A stretch of DNA of 49,959 nucleotides from JAVKFY01 sp040223615 (GCA_040223615.1 JAVKFY010000065.1:1-49959); one strand, 5' to 3'. Positions 1 to 8,877 are shown, counted from the stretch's first letter. The notes: generated by a model not told the origin, from the sequence alone. A program made the numbers and translations.

Positions 1-2976
1 CCCTGGGGGTTTTTGGCCCCAAGGGGTTATGTCTTTACCCCCCCCACCCCGCCATTTTGGGGGTGTCTGTGTTGGGGTGTGGGGGGGTACGCGCCGCCAC
101 AACAGAGTTCGCTGTTCGCCGACTGCCCCGTCCTGCAGGTCGTGTTCTCGGGCGGCACGCGCGAGACCTGGGCCGACAACACCGCCGGCCTGTCGGCGCG
201 CGACATCGCCATGCATGTGGCCTTGCCGGAGGTCGACGGGCGGCTGCTGACGCGCGCGGTGTCGTTCAAGGCCGAGGCGGCGTTCGACGACGTGACGCAA
301 TGCGCCATCGTGCGCCCGCAGGCCGAGCCGGACCGCGTTGCCTTCGTCGCGGCATTGGCGGCGAACTGGGCGCGGCTGCGGGCGACGCCGGCGGCGACGC
401 GCAAGGTCGCGCTGCTGCTGGCCAACTACCCGAACCGGGACGGCCGGCTGGCCAACGGGGTCGGGCTCGATACCCCGGCCAGCACGGTGGCGATCATCGA
501 GGCGATGGACGCCGCCGGCTACGACGTCGGCGCGGTGCCGCGCGACGGCGCCGGCCTGATCGCAGCGCTGCAGGCCGGACCGACCAACGACCTCAAGGCG
601 CTGGACCAGCGCGCCGTGGCGGAAACGCTGCCGGTCGCCACCTACCGCACGTGGTTCGCGCGGCTGCCGGCCGAAGCACGCGACAAGGTGACGGCGCGAT
701 GGGGCAATCCGTCCGCCGATCCCGTCGTCCGCGATGGCCACTTCCGGCTGTCGCTGCATCGGTTCGGCAACGTCGTCGTCGGGGTGCAGCCGGCGCGCGG
801 CTACAATGTCGATCCCAAGGCCAGCTACCACGATCCCGACCTGCCCCCGCCGCACCACTATCTGGCAGCCTATGCCTGGCTGCGCGCGGTGTTCGGGGCG
901 CAGGCCGTCGTGCATGTCGGCAAGCACGGCAACCTGGAATGGCTGCCCGGCAAGGCGCTGGCGTTGTCGGAGAACTGCTATCCGGAGGTGGCGCTCGGGC
1001 CGCTGCCGCATCTCTATCCGTTCATCGTCAACGACCCCGGCGAGGGCGCGCAGGCCAAGCGCCGGGCGGCGGCGGTTGTGATCGACCATCTGATGCCGCC
1101 GCTGACCCGCGCGGAGAGCTACGGTCCGCTACGCGAGCTGGAGCGGCTGGTGGACGAGTATTTCGACGCCGCCGGGCTCGACCCGCGCCGGCTGAACCTG
1201 CTGCGCAAGCAGATCCTGGAACAGTGCGCCGCGATCGGCCTGGACAAGGATCTTGGCTTCGACGCCAACGAAGCCGCCGATCTGAACCGCCTCGACGGCT
1301 ATCTGTGCGAGCTGATGGAAATGCAGTTCCGCGACGGCCTGCACATCTTCGGCGCCAGCCCGGATGGCGCGTTGCTCACCGACCTGCTGGTGGCGCTGGC
1401 CCGGGTGCCGCGCGGCGACGGGCGGGGCTCGCTGCACCAGGCGCTGGCCCGTGACCTGGGGCTGGGGTTCGATCCACTGGACTGCGACATGGCCGAAACC
1501 TGGGACGGCCCTCGTCCGGACATGCTGGTCGGCGATGGCCCGTGGCGCACCGTTGGCGACACGGTGGAGCGGCTCGAAGCGCTGGCGGTGCGACTGGTTG
1601 CCGGCGCCGACGCGCCCGGGCCGGAGAGCGCCGCCGTGCGGGACGAGATCGAAAGCCGATTGCGACCGGCCGTCACCAGCAGCGGCGCGGCCGAGGTCGC
1701 CGGCCTGCTGACCGGGCTGGACGGCCGCTTCGTGGCGCCGGGGCCGAGCGGGGCGCCGACGCGGGGGCGGCCGGAGGTGCTGCCGACGGGGCGCAACTTC
1801 TACGCCGTCGATACCCGCTCGGTGCCGACGCCGGCGGCGTGGCAGCTTGGCTGGAAATCGGCCGGGCTGCTGGTCGAGCGCTATCGGCAGGAGCATGGCG
1901 AATGGCCGCGCGCGGTGGCGCTGTCGGCCTGGGGCACGGCCAACATGCGGACCGGCGGCGATGACATTGCCCAGGCACTGGCGCTGATGGGCGCGCGGCC
2001 GACCTGGGACGGCAACTCCGCGCGCGTCACCGGTTTCGAGATCATGCCGTCGAGCCTGCTGGATCGGCCGCGCGTCGATGTGACGCTGCGGGTTTCCGGC
2101 TTCTTTCGCGATGCCTTCCCGCACCAGATCGCGCTGGTCGACGCCGCGGTGCAGGCCATCGCCGCGCTGGACGAGCCGGCGGCGACCAACCCGCTGGCCG
2201 CCCGTGCCGCCGAGGATGCCGCGCGCCTGACCGCCGAGGGCGCCACGCGGGAACAGGCGAAACGACGCGCAAGCTTCCGCGTCTTCGGGTCCAAGCCGGG
2301 CGCGTATGGCGCCGGCCTGCAGGCGCTGATCGACGAGCGCGGCTGGGAGGACGACGCCGACCTGGCGCGGGCCTACGTCGCCTGGGGCGGCTATGCCTAT
2401 GGCGAAGGCGTCGCGGGCGTGGCCGCGCCGGCGCTGTTCCGCCGCCGGCTGGGCGCGGTGCAGGCGGTGCTGCACAACCAGGACAACCGCGAGCACGACC
2501 TGCTCGACAGCGACGACTACTACCAGTTCGAGGGCGGCATGGCCGCCGCCGTGCGGGTCGAGAGCGGGAAGCAGCCGGCGATCTACCACAACGACCATTC
2601 GCGCCCCGCCAGCCCGAAGGTGCGCCGGTTGGAGGAAGAGATCGCCCGCGTGGTGCGCGCGCGGGTGGTGAACCCGAAGTGGATCGCGGGCGTGATGCGC
2701 CACGGCTACAAGGGCGCGTTCGAGATCGCCGCGACGGTCGACTATCTGTTCGCCTTCGCCGCCACGGCACGGGTCGTCGGCGACCACCATTTCGACGCCG
2801 TGCACGACGCCTTCGTCGCCGACCCGGTCGTCGCGGCGTTCATCGCCGAACACAACCCGGCGGCCGGCCGCGAGATCGCCGAACGGCTGCTGGAGGCGCA
2901 GCAGCGTGGCCTGTGGCGCCCGCGCCGCAACGCCACGACCGCCGAGTTGCAAGACAAGCTGGAGGAGCGCGCATGA
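1..2976 (+). CDS. cobN: Cobaltochelatase subunit CobN (5' end outside window)
   Basis: CobN is the large ATP-dependent cobaltochelatase subunit that inserts cobalt into hydrogenobyrinic acid a,c-diamide, working with the CobS/CobT chelatase ATPase pair, which is not seen here. The frame is open to the left edge and ends in TGA. Recognisable CobN sequence starts near base 109 (LFADCPVLQVVFSGG) and includes the conserved stretch VVHVGKHGNLEWLPGKAL around bases 910-960. About 955 family-like residues are present, so roughly the N-terminal quarter is missing. Codons before base ~105 come from G/C homopolymer-rich sequence and do not look like CobN; that part is probably a contig-end artefact. The stop overlaps the cobO start (ATGA), so the two genes are translationally coupled. 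The family assignment is secure; only the start is lost. Confidence 0.95.
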   Translation, partial: PWGFLAPRGYVFTPPTPPFWGCLCWGVGGYAPPQQSSLFADCPVLQVVFSGGTRETWADNTAGLSARDIAMHVALPEVDGRLLTRAVSFKAEAAFDDVTQCAIVRPQAEPDRVAFVAALAANWARLRATPAATRKVALLLANYPNRDGRLANGVGLDTPASTVAIIEAMDAAGYDVGAVPRDGAGLIAALQAGPTNDLKALDQRAVAETLPVATYRTWFARLPAEARDKVTARWGNPSADPVVRDGHFRLSLHRFGNVVVGVQPARGYNVDPKASYHDPDLPPPHHYLAAYAWLRAVFGAQAVVHVGKHGNLEWLPGKALALSENCYPEVALGPLPHLYPFIVNDPGEGAQAKRRAAAVVIDHLMPPLTRAESYGPLRELERLVDEYFDAAGLDPRRLNLLRKQILEQCAAIGLDKDLGFDANEAADLNRLDGYLCELMEMQFRDGLHIFGASPDGALLTDLLVALARVPRGDGRGSLHQALARDLGLGFDPLDCDMAETWDGPRPDMLVGDGPWRTVGDTVERLEALAVRLVAGADAPGPESAAVRDEIESRLRPAVTSSGAAEVAGLLTGLDGRFVAPGPSGAPTRGRPEVLPTGRNFYAVDTRSVPTPAAWQLGWKSAGLLVERYRQEHGEWPRAVALSAWGTANMRTGGDDIAQALALMGARPTWDGNSARVTGFEIMPSSLLDRPRVDVTLRVSGFFRDAFPHQIALVDAAVQAIAALDEPAATNPLAARAAEDAARLTAEGATREQAKRRASFRVFGSKPGAYGAGLQALIDERGWEDDADLARAYVAWGGYAYGEGVAGVAAPALFRRRLGAVQAVLHNQDNREHDLLDSDDYYQFEGGMAAAVRVESGKQPAIYHNDHSRPASPKVRRLEEEIARVVRARVVNPKWIAGVMRHGYKGAFEIAATVDYLFAFAATARVVGDHHFDAVHDAFVADPVVAAFIAEHNPAAGREIAERLLEAQQRGLWRPRRNATTAELQDKLEERA

Positions 2977-3596
2977 CTGATGCGGACCTGGATGCCCGGC
3001 ACGCGGAGAAGATGAAGAAGCGCAAAGCCGCGCGCGACAAGATGCTGGCCACCAAGACCATCGAGAAGGGCCTGCTGATCGTTCACACCGGCAAGGGCAA
3101 GGGCAAGTCGACGGCGGCCTTCGGGCTGGTGATGCGGGCGCTGGGGCATGGCTTCCCCGTCGGCATCGTGCAGTTCGTGAAGGGCAAGTGGCAGACCGGC
3201 GAACGCGGCGTGTTGGAGCGCTTCCCCGACCTGGTCACCATCCGCACGATGGGCGAGGGCTTCACCTGGGAGACCCAGGACCGGCAGCGCGACATCGCCG
3301 CCGCCAAGGCCGCGTGGGCGGCGGCGTGCGAGATGATCGAGGCGTGTCGCGGGCCCGAACCGGCCTACAAGCTGCTGCTGCTCGACGAGCTCAACATCGT
3401 GCTGCGCTACGACTATCTCGACCTGGACGAGGTGGTTCGGGTGCTGCGCGACCGGCCGAAGGATCTGCACATCGTGGTCACTGGCCGCAACGCCAAGGAA
3501 CCGCTGATCGACGCGGCCGACCTGGTGACCGAGATGACCATGGTCAAGCACCCGTTCCGCGCCGGCGTGAAGGCGCAGCAGGGCATCGAGTTCTGA
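2973..3596 (+). CDS. cobO: Corrinoid adenosyltransferase
   Basis: This is the 207-residue ATP:cob(I)alamin/cob(I)yrinic acid a,c-diamide adenosyltransferase of the CobO/BtuR/CobA family. It transfers the 5'-deoxyadenosyl group of ATP to Co(I), forming the upper ligand. The P-loop GKGKGKST lies near residues 38-45. The family stretches MRALGHGF, VQFVKGKW and LLLDELN follow in the expected order, and the protein ends with KAQQGIEF, a usual C-terminus. The start is the ATG that overlaps the cobN stop by four bases; the N-terminus is lysine/arginine rich, as in homologues. It lies between cobN and cobQ, matching the pathway order of cobalt insertion, adenosylation and amidation. Confidence 0.97.
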   Translation: MTDADLDARHAEKMKKRKAARDKMLATKTIEKGLLIVHTGKGKGKSTAAFGLVMRALGHGFPVGIVQFVKGKWQTGERGVLERFPDLVTIRTMGEGFTWETQDRQRDIAAAKAAWAAACEMIEACRGPEPAYKLLLLDELNIVLRYDYLDLDEVVRVLRDRPKDLHIVVTGRNAKEPLIDAADLVTEMTMVKHPFRAGVKAQQGIEF

Positions 3597-3618
3597 GACA
3601 ATGAACCGGCCTTCGACA

Positions 3619-3730
3619 CCCCACCTCACCCCAACCCTCTCCCCCCCAGGGGGGCGGAGAGGGAGCGGTTACGTCATCACCTTTTCGTTCCTCTCCGCCC
3701 CTGGGGGCGGAGAGGACAGGTGAGGTGGGG
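3619..3730. repeat. Palindromic repeat element, copy 1 (intergenic)
   Basis: This 112-bp element fills most of the cobO-cobQ gap. Its ends are perfect inverted repeats, CCCCACCTCACC at 3619-3630 and GGTGAGGTGGGG at 3719-3730. Inside are further complementary blocks of the CTCTCCGCCCC / GGGGCGGAGAG type, so the transcript could fold into a long stem. A second copy in the opposite orientation lies at 11340-11450. By eye the two differ at about a dozen positions plus one indel. It resembles the small palindromic intergenic repeats of other bacteria and has no coding capacity of its own here. Confidence 0.9.
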
Positions 3731-3738
3731 GACCACCG

Positions 3739-5217
3739 TTGCCAGCAGCGCCAGCGATCATGTTCCAGGGTACCGGCAGCGACGTCGGCAAGTCGCTGCT
3801 GGTCGCCGGGCTGGCGCGGGCCTATGCGCGGCGCGGGCTCAAGGTGCGGCCTTTCAAACCGCAGAACATGTCGAACAACGCCGCCGTCACCGTCGATGGC
3901 GGCGAGATCGGCCGGGCGCAGGCGTTGCAGGCCCTGGCAGCCGGCATCGAGCCCATCACCGACATGAACCCGGTACTGCTGAAGCCGCAGACCTTGGTCG
4001 GCGCGCAGGTGGTCGTGCAGGGCAGGGTCGTCGGCAATGCCGACGCCCGCGCCTATCACGACTTGAAGCCGACCTTGATGCCGCGCGTGCTGGAGAGTTT
4101 CGAGCGGCTCGGCGCGGCGGCCGACCTGGTGCTGGTGGAGGGCGCCGGCAGCGCGGCGGAGGTGAACCTGCGCAGCCACGACATCGCCAACATGGGCTTC
4201 GCCGTGGCCGCCGGCGTGCCGGTGGTGCTGGTCGGCGATATCGACCGCGGCGGGGTGATCGCCAGCCTGGTCGGCTGCTGGACGCTGCTGCCGGCCAGCG
4301 AACGCGCGCTGCTCGCCGGCTACGTCATCAACAAGCTGCGCGGCGACGTCTCGCTGTTCGACGATGGACTGACCGTGATCGGGGAGCGCACCGGCCTGCC
4401 GTCGCTGGGCGTGGTGCCGTGGTTCGATGGCGCGTCGCGGCTGCCGGCGGAGGACAGCATGGCGCTGACCCGACCGGCGGCGCCGGGCGGCGGCGCGATC
4501 CGGATCGCCGTTCCGATGCTGCCGCGGATCGCCAACTTCGACGACCTCGACCCGTTGCGGTTGGAACCGGATGTGGCGCTGACGATGGTTTCGCGCGGCC
4601 AACCGCTGCCGGGCGATGCCGATTGCGTCCTGTTGCCGGGTTCGAAGGCGACGCTGGCCGACCTGGCGGCCCTGCGCGAGGAAGGGTGGGACATCGACAT
4701 CGCCGCGCACGTGCGTCGCGGCGGCTGGGTCGTGGGCTTGTGCGGCGGCTACCAGATGCTCGGACACACGGTCGCCGACCCCGACGGCATCGAGGGCGCG
4801 GCGGGCGCGGCGGCGGGGCTCGGGCTGCTCGACGTGAACACGACGTTGCAGCCGAGCAAGCAGCTCAGGCAGGTCGCCGGCGCCGCATGGGGCGAAGCCA
4901 TCACCGGCTACGAAATGCACATGGGTGCGACCGACGGGCCGGATCGCGTACGGTCCTTCGTGACGCTGGACGACGGGCGCGAGGACGGCGCGGTATCGAC
5001 CGACGGGCGGGTGATGGGCGGCTATGTGCATGGCTTGTTCGCCGCCGACGGGTTTCGGCGCGCGTTCCTGGCGCGTTTGGCCGGGCGGCCGGTTCCTGGC
5101 ATCGCCTACGGTGCCGACCTCGACGTGACGCTGGATGCGTTGGCGGACCACCTCGAACGACACATGGAACTGGATCGGCTGCTCGACATCGCGAGGCGAC
5201 AGCGATGCGCCGCCTAG
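3739..5217 (+). CDS. cobQ: Cobyric acid synthase (glutamine-hydrolysing)
   Basis: CobQ amidates the b, d, e and g carboxylates of adenosylcobyrinic acid a,c-diamide using glutamine and ATP. The 492-residue product starts with a dethiobiotin-synthetase-like ATPase domain, with P-loop GTGSDVGKS at residues ~11-19 and the signature PFKPQNMSNNAAVT. It ends with a class I glutamine amidotransferase domain, with the nucleophile Cys in GLCGGYQMLG near residue 335 and the catalytic His in GYVHGLF near residue 431. The first possible start is TTG 3739, and an in-frame ATG at 3760 gives 485 residues; homologues usually start a few residues before IQGTGSDVGKS, so either is plausible. Its upstream region is almost entirely palindromic repeat copy 1. 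The stop overlaps the convergent cobD stop. Confidence 0.96.
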   Translation: MPAAPAIMFQGTGSDVGKSLLVAGLARAYARRGLKVRPFKPQNMSNNAAVTVDGGEIGRAQALQALAAGIEPITDMNPVLLKPQTLVGAQVVVQGRVVGNADARAYHDLKPTLMPRVLESFERLGAAADLVLVEGAGSAAEVNLRSHDIANMGFAVAAGVPVVLVGDIDRGGVIASLVGCWTLLPASERALLAGYVINKLRGDVSLFDDGLTVIGERTGLPSLGVVPWFDGASRLPAEDSMALTRPAAPGGGAIRIAVPMLPRIANFDDLDPLRLEPDVALTMVSRGQPLPGDADCVLLPGSKATLADLAALREEGWDIDIAAHVRRGGWVVGLCGGYQMLGHTVADPDGIEGAAGAAAGLGLLDVNTTLQPSKQLRQVAGAAWGEAITGYEMHMGATDGPDRVRSFVTLDDGREDGAVSTDGRVMGGYVHGLFAADGFRRAFLARLAGRPVPGIAYGADLDVTLDALADHLERHMELDRLLDIARRQRCAA

Positions 5218-6155
5218 TACAGCCACCACAGCAGCGCCAGCACCAGCAGCAGCATGCAGGCGCGGACGTAGACCTTCAGCGCGGCGTCGATGTCGTCGGC
5301 GCCGGCGTCCTCGCGCCCGTCCCCAAGCCACGGCAGCTCGGCAAGATCATCGCCATAGTAGCGCGGGCCGTTCAGCCGCAGGCCGAGCGCGCCGGCCATC
5401 GCCGCCTCCGGCCAGCCGGCGTTGGGCGAGCGGTGCTTGTCGGCATCGCGCCACATGGTCGCCAGCGCGGTGCCGAGTCGGTGCGGCACCGCGAGGACGA
5501 TCAACAGCCCGGCGATGCGTGCCGGCACCAGGTTGGCGCCGTCATCGGTCCACGCCGCCGGCCAGCCGAAATGGCGGAAGCGGGCGGTCTTGTGGCCGAT
5601 CATCGAGTCGGCGGTGTTGACCGCCTTGTAGGCCAGCATGCCGGGCAGCCCGAACAGCGCCGCCCAGAAGGCCGGCGCTACCACGCCGTCGGAGAGGTTC
5701 TCCGCCAGGCTCTCGATCGCGGCGCGCGCCACGCCGGGCTTGTCGAGCTGGGCCGGGTCGCGGCCGACGATGTGCGCCACCGCGTCGCGGCCGGCCGGCA
5801 GGCCGCCGTCGCGCAGTGCCACGGCCACGGCGCGCACGTAGCGGTACAGGCTGCGCTGCGCCAGCATCACCGCGATCACCGCGACCTCGATCAGCCAGCC
5901 ATAGGCGAACGCGTCGGCGAGGCTTTCCAGCGCGAGGCCGGCGGCAATGGCGATGGCGAGCAGCACAGCCATCAGCACCGAGCCGGCGAACATCAGCCAG
6001 AAGCGGTTGCGCCCCGGCCGGTTGAGCCAGCCCTCCAGCGTGGCGATCAGCCAACCGAACCACACCACCGGATGCGGCGGGCTCCAGGCGAATGGCCACG
6101 GCAGCAGGCCGTCGAGCAGCAGCGCCAGGGCGAGCAGCGGCAGCGATTCAGGCAT
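5214..6155 (-). CDS. cobD: Adenosylcobinamide-phosphate synthase
   Basis: This is the CobD/CbiB integral membrane protein that attaches aminopropanol phosphate to adenosylcobyric acid. The 313-residue product is strongly hydrophobic with several membrane segments. It carries the family signatures HPVVWFG near residue 28 and, centrally, AESLAENLSDGVVAP followed by KAVNTADSMIGH. It is convergent with cobQ (stops overlap by four bases). It is divergent from cbiX with only 26 bp between the two starts, so the promoters of the two genes must overlap or lie within neighbouring coding sequence. The ATG at 6155 fits the usual N-terminus. Confidence 0.95.
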   Translation of the reverse strand: MPESLPLLALALLLDGLLPWPFAWSPPHPVVWFGWLIATLEGWLNRPGRNRFWLMFAGSVLMAVLLAIAIAAGLALESLADAFAYGWLIEVAVIAVMLAQRSLYRYVRAVAVALRDGGLPAGRDAVAHIVGRDPAQLDKPGVARAAIESLAENLSDGVVAPAFWAALFGLPGMLAYKAVNTADSMIGHKTARFRHFGWPAAWTDDGANLVPARIAGLLIVLAVPHRLGTALATMWRDADKHRSPNAGWPEAAMAGALGLRLNGPRYYGDDLAELPWLGDGREDAGADDIDAALKVYVRACMLLLVLALLWWLY

Positions 6156-6181
6156 TCAAGTAGGGTAACGAACGGGAGGAC

Positions 6182-7198
6182 ATGGGCGTGAGCATTCTAG
6201 GCGTCATGGTCTGCGGCCACGGCAGCCGCGACAACCAGGCGGTGGACGAGTTCGCCGCCGTCGCGCGCGGCATCGCCGAACGGTTGCCGCAGTATCCCGT
6301 GGAAAGCGGTTTTCTGGAATTCGCCACGCCGGTGATCGCGCAAGGCCTCGACGCGCTGCGGGCGCGCGGCGTGACGGAGGTGCTGGCGGTGCCGGGCATG
6401 CTGTTCGCCGCCGGCCACGCCAAGAACGACATCCCTTCGGTGCTGAACCGCTATCAGGCAGAGCACACCGGGCTGAACATTCGCTACGCGGCCGAGCTCG
6501 GCTTCGATCCCGGGTTGCTGAAGGCGAGCGCCGACCGCATCGAGGCGGCGCTGGCCGAGGCGCCGGGCGACGTGCCGCGCGAGGAGACGCTGCTGGTGGT
6601 GGTCGGACGCGGCGCGTCGGACCCTGACGCCAACGGCAACGTCGCCAAGGTCACACGGCTGCTGTGGGAGGGGTTCGGCTTCGGCTGGGCGATGCCGGCC
6701 TATTCCGGCGTGACCTTCCCGCTGGTGGCGCCGGCGCTGCGCCACGCGGCCAAGCTCGGCTTCCGGCGGATCCTGGTGTTCCCGTATTTCCTGTTCACCG
6801 GCGTGCTGGTGAAGCGCATTTACGACCACACCGATGAGGTCGCCGCCGCGCATCCCGACGTGCAGTTCGTGAAGGCCGGCTATCTCAACGATCACCCGCT
6901 GGTGCTCGACACCTTCGCCCGACGGGTCGAGGGCATCCTGGTCGGCGACAACGCGATGAACTGCCAGCTCTGCAAGTATCGCGCGCAGGTGCTCGGCTTC
7001 GAGGACGAGGTCGGCCTGCCGCAGGCCAGCCATCACCATCACGTCGAGGGCATCGGCACCGGCGACGCAGGCCACAGCCATGCGCATGACCACGACCATG
7101 ATCATGGTCATGCGCACGATCACAACCACGGCCACCACCCCTACCCTCACGCCGACCACCCGCTCGGCCCGAAGACGCTGAAGGAACGGAAGGGGTGA
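6182..7198 (+). CDS. cbiX: Sirohydrochlorin cobaltochelatase, CbiX long type
   Basis: CbiX is the class II chelatase that inserts Co(II) into sirohydrochlorin at the start of the early-cobalt route. The 338-residue product has two repeated chelatase halves. The N-terminal half contains the metal-binding His in CGHGSRD (residue 13) and a second in FAAGHAKND (near residue 80). Near residue 260 is MNCQLC, which matches the MXCXXC iron-sulfur motif known from long-form CbiX. The last ~55 residues are extremely His/Asp rich (HSHAHDHDHDHGHAHDHNHG), a tail also known from long CbiX proteins and probably involved in metal storage or sensing. The ATG at 6182 follows a clear GGGAGG ribosome site. The next gene is 185 bp away across a repeat. 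Confidence 0.94.
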   Translation: MGVSILGVMVCGHGSRDNQAVDEFAAVARGIAERLPQYPVESGFLEFATPVIAQGLDALRARGVTEVLAVPGMLFAAGHAKNDIPSVLNRYQAEHTGLNIRYAAELGFDPGLLKASADRIEAALAEAPGDVPREETLLVVVGRGASDPDANGNVAKVTRLLWEGFGFGWAMPAYSGVTFPLVAPALRHAAKLGFRRILVFPYFLFTGVLVKRIYDHTDEVAAAHPDVQFVKAGYLNDHPLVLDTFARRVEGILVGDNAMNCQLCKYRAQVLGFEDEVGLPQASHHHHVEGIGTGDAGHSHAHDHDHDHGHAHDHNHGHHPYPHADHPLGPKTLKERKG

Positions 7199-7216
7199 GG
7201 CGCGTTCGCCACAACC

Positions 7217-7373
7217 CGTCATTCCTGCGAACGCAGGAATCCAGACAACGGTCGAATTCGGCACGCGAAGACGCAGAGACGCGGAGACGTCGAAGCTGCG
7301 ACTCCACGCCTCCGCGGCTCCGCGTGAGTCCTTCACAACGGTTGGTCTGGATTCCCGCCTTCGCGGGAATGGC
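7217..7373. repeat. Composite inverted-repeat (MITE-like) element
   Basis: This ~157-bp non-coding unit lies between cbiX and the CobH fusion. Each end is a hairpin: ATTCCTGCGAACGCAGGAAT at 7221-7240 and ATTCCCGCCTTCGCGGGAAT at 7351-7370. The ends also pair with each other through GGAATCCAGAC (7236-7246) and GTCTGGATTCC (7345-7355). A second imperfect inverted repeat is nested inside (CGCAGAGACGCGGAG near 7270 against CTCCGCGGCTCCGCG near 7310). The unit looks like two small repeat families nested together. It has no ORF and ends about 10 bp before the downstream start codon. Confidence 0.8.
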
Positions 7374-7383
7374 GAGTATGTAG

Positions 7384-8877
7384 ATGCTGTTCGACGCCTA
7401 CATCGTGGTCGACTGGAGCGCGTCCGCCGTCCCGAAGCGCGGGGCGGACAGCATCTGGTACGCGGTGCTGCGGCGCGAGGCCGGGCGGCTGGAACGGACG
7501 GCGTTGGCGAACCCGCCGACGCGGATGGCGGCGATGGCGGCGGTCGAGGCGGAGGTCGCGGCGCTCGTCGCGACGAACCAGCGCGTCCTGGTGGGCTTCG
7601 ACTTTCCCAATGCCTATCCGCGCGGTTTCTCGCGGCGCGCGGGCTTCGACGGCGCCGAGCCGTGGCGCGCGATCTGGGACGGGCTCGACGGCCTGATCGA
7701 AGATTCGGCGAACAACGCCAACAACCGGTTCCAGGTGGCGGCGGAACTGAACCGCCGTATTTCCGGTGGCTCGTTCCCCTTCTGGGGCTGCCCGCCGTCG
7801 GCCGAGGCGAAGACACTGGGGCCGAAGAAGACGGGTGCGTATGACGACGACGTACCGGAGCGGCGGCTATGCGAGAGCTGGATTCCGAAGACGCAGCCGT
7901 GCTGGAAGCTCTATACCACCGGTTCGGTCGGCAGCCAGGCGCTGCTCGGCATCCCGATGCAGCGACGCCTGCGGGAGAGGTTCGCCAAGCAGTCGATGGT
8001 GTGGCCCTTCGAGACCGGCATGAAAGCACCGCCGACCGACGCGAAGCCCGTCGTGATCGCCGAGGTCTATCCGTCGATGGTGCCGGTCGACGTGCCGGAC
8101 GGCGTGGTCAAGGACGCGGCGCAGGTGGAGACGCTGGCGCGGCATTTCGCGCGGCGCGATGCGGCCGGCTTGCTGGCGGTTGATTTCGCCGGGCCGGAGT
8201 TGAGCACGGCCGAACGCCGGCTGGTCGAGGTCGAGGAGGGCTGGATCCTGGGCGTCGGTACCGATCGGGCCGAGGCCGTGCCGATCACCGACCCTGCGGC
8301 GATCTACGAACGTTCCTTCGCGATCATCCGCAGCGAGGCCGACTTGTCGCGGGTGCCGGCCGACGCGGAGCCGCTGGCGGTGCGGCTGATTCACGGCTGC
8401 GGCATGGTCGACCTCACCGACGACCTTGAGGTCAGCGACGACCTGATGGCCAGCGCCACGGCGGCGATGCGGGCCGGCGCGCCGATCCTGTGCGACGTGA
8501 CCATGGTGGCCAGCGGCGTAACCCGGCGCCTGCTGCCGGCCGACAACGAGGTGGTCTGCACGCTGGCCGAGGCAAGGCCGGCGAAAGGCAACACGCGCTC
8601 GGCCGCCGCCGTCGTTCTGTGGCGCGACCGGCTCGACAGCGCGGTGGTGGCGGTCGGCAACGCGCCGACGGCGCTGGTCCGGTTGCTGGAACTGGTGCGC
8701 GGCGGGGCGCCGAAGCCAGCAGCGGTTCTGGGCTTTCCGGTCGGCTTCGTCGGCGCGGCGGAATCGAAACGCGCGCTGGCGGCGGCAGGTTTGCCCTACG
8801 CCACGGTGCACGGCCGGCGCGGCGGCAGCGCGATGGCGGCCGCCGCCGTCAACGCTATCGCCGAGGCGTCGCGATGA
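7384..8877 (+). CDS. cobH: VDWSA-domain / precorrin-8X methylmutase (CobH) fusion
   Basis: The C-terminal ~200 of 497 residues (from about residue 298, DPAAIYERSFAIIRSEADL) are precorrin-8X methylmutase, which moves the C11 methyl group to C12 to give hydrogenobyrinic acid. The catalytic His is in RLIHGCGM at residue 337. Residues 1-295 form a separate domain starting YIVVDWSASA. This resembles an alphaproteobacterial family sometimes labelled molybdopterin-guanine dinucleotide synthesis and looks like an RNase H-type fold with an early Asp; I recall this without verification, and its activity is unknown. There is no stop or internal start motif at the junction, so this is one continuous frame. 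The start ATG lies just after the repeat, with only a weak ribosome site. The stop overlaps the cobL start (ATGA). Confidence 0.9.
   Translation: MLFDAYIVVDWSASAVPKRGADSIWYAVLRREAGRLERTALANPPTRMAAMAAVEAEVAALVATNQRVLVGFDFPNAYPRGFSRRAGFDGAEPWRAIWDGLDGLIEDSANNANNRFQVAAELNRRISGGSFPFWGCPPSAEAKTLGPKKTGAYDDDVPERRLCESWIPKTQPCWKLYTTGSVGSQALLGIPMQRRLRERFAKQSMVWPFETGMKAPPTDAKPVVIAEVYPSMVPVDVPDGVVKDAAQVETLARHFARRDAAGLLAVDFAGPELSTAERRLVEVEEGWILGVGTDRAEAVPITDPAAIYERSFAIIRSEADLSRVPADAEPLAVRLIHGCGMVDLTDDLEVSDDLMASATAAMRAGAPILCDVTMVASGVTRRLLPADNEVVCTLAEARPAKGNTRSAAAVVLWRDRLDSAVVAVGNAPTALVRLLELVRGGAPKPAAVLGFPVGFVGAAESKRALAAAGLPYATVHGRRGGSAMAAAAVNAIAEASR

Noticed and set aside
1129..2952. Long leftward open frame opposite cobN
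   Set aside because: Its translation is Arg/Gly/Ala/His-rich with no motif, as expected from the reverse of a high-GC gene; CobN on the other strand is certain.
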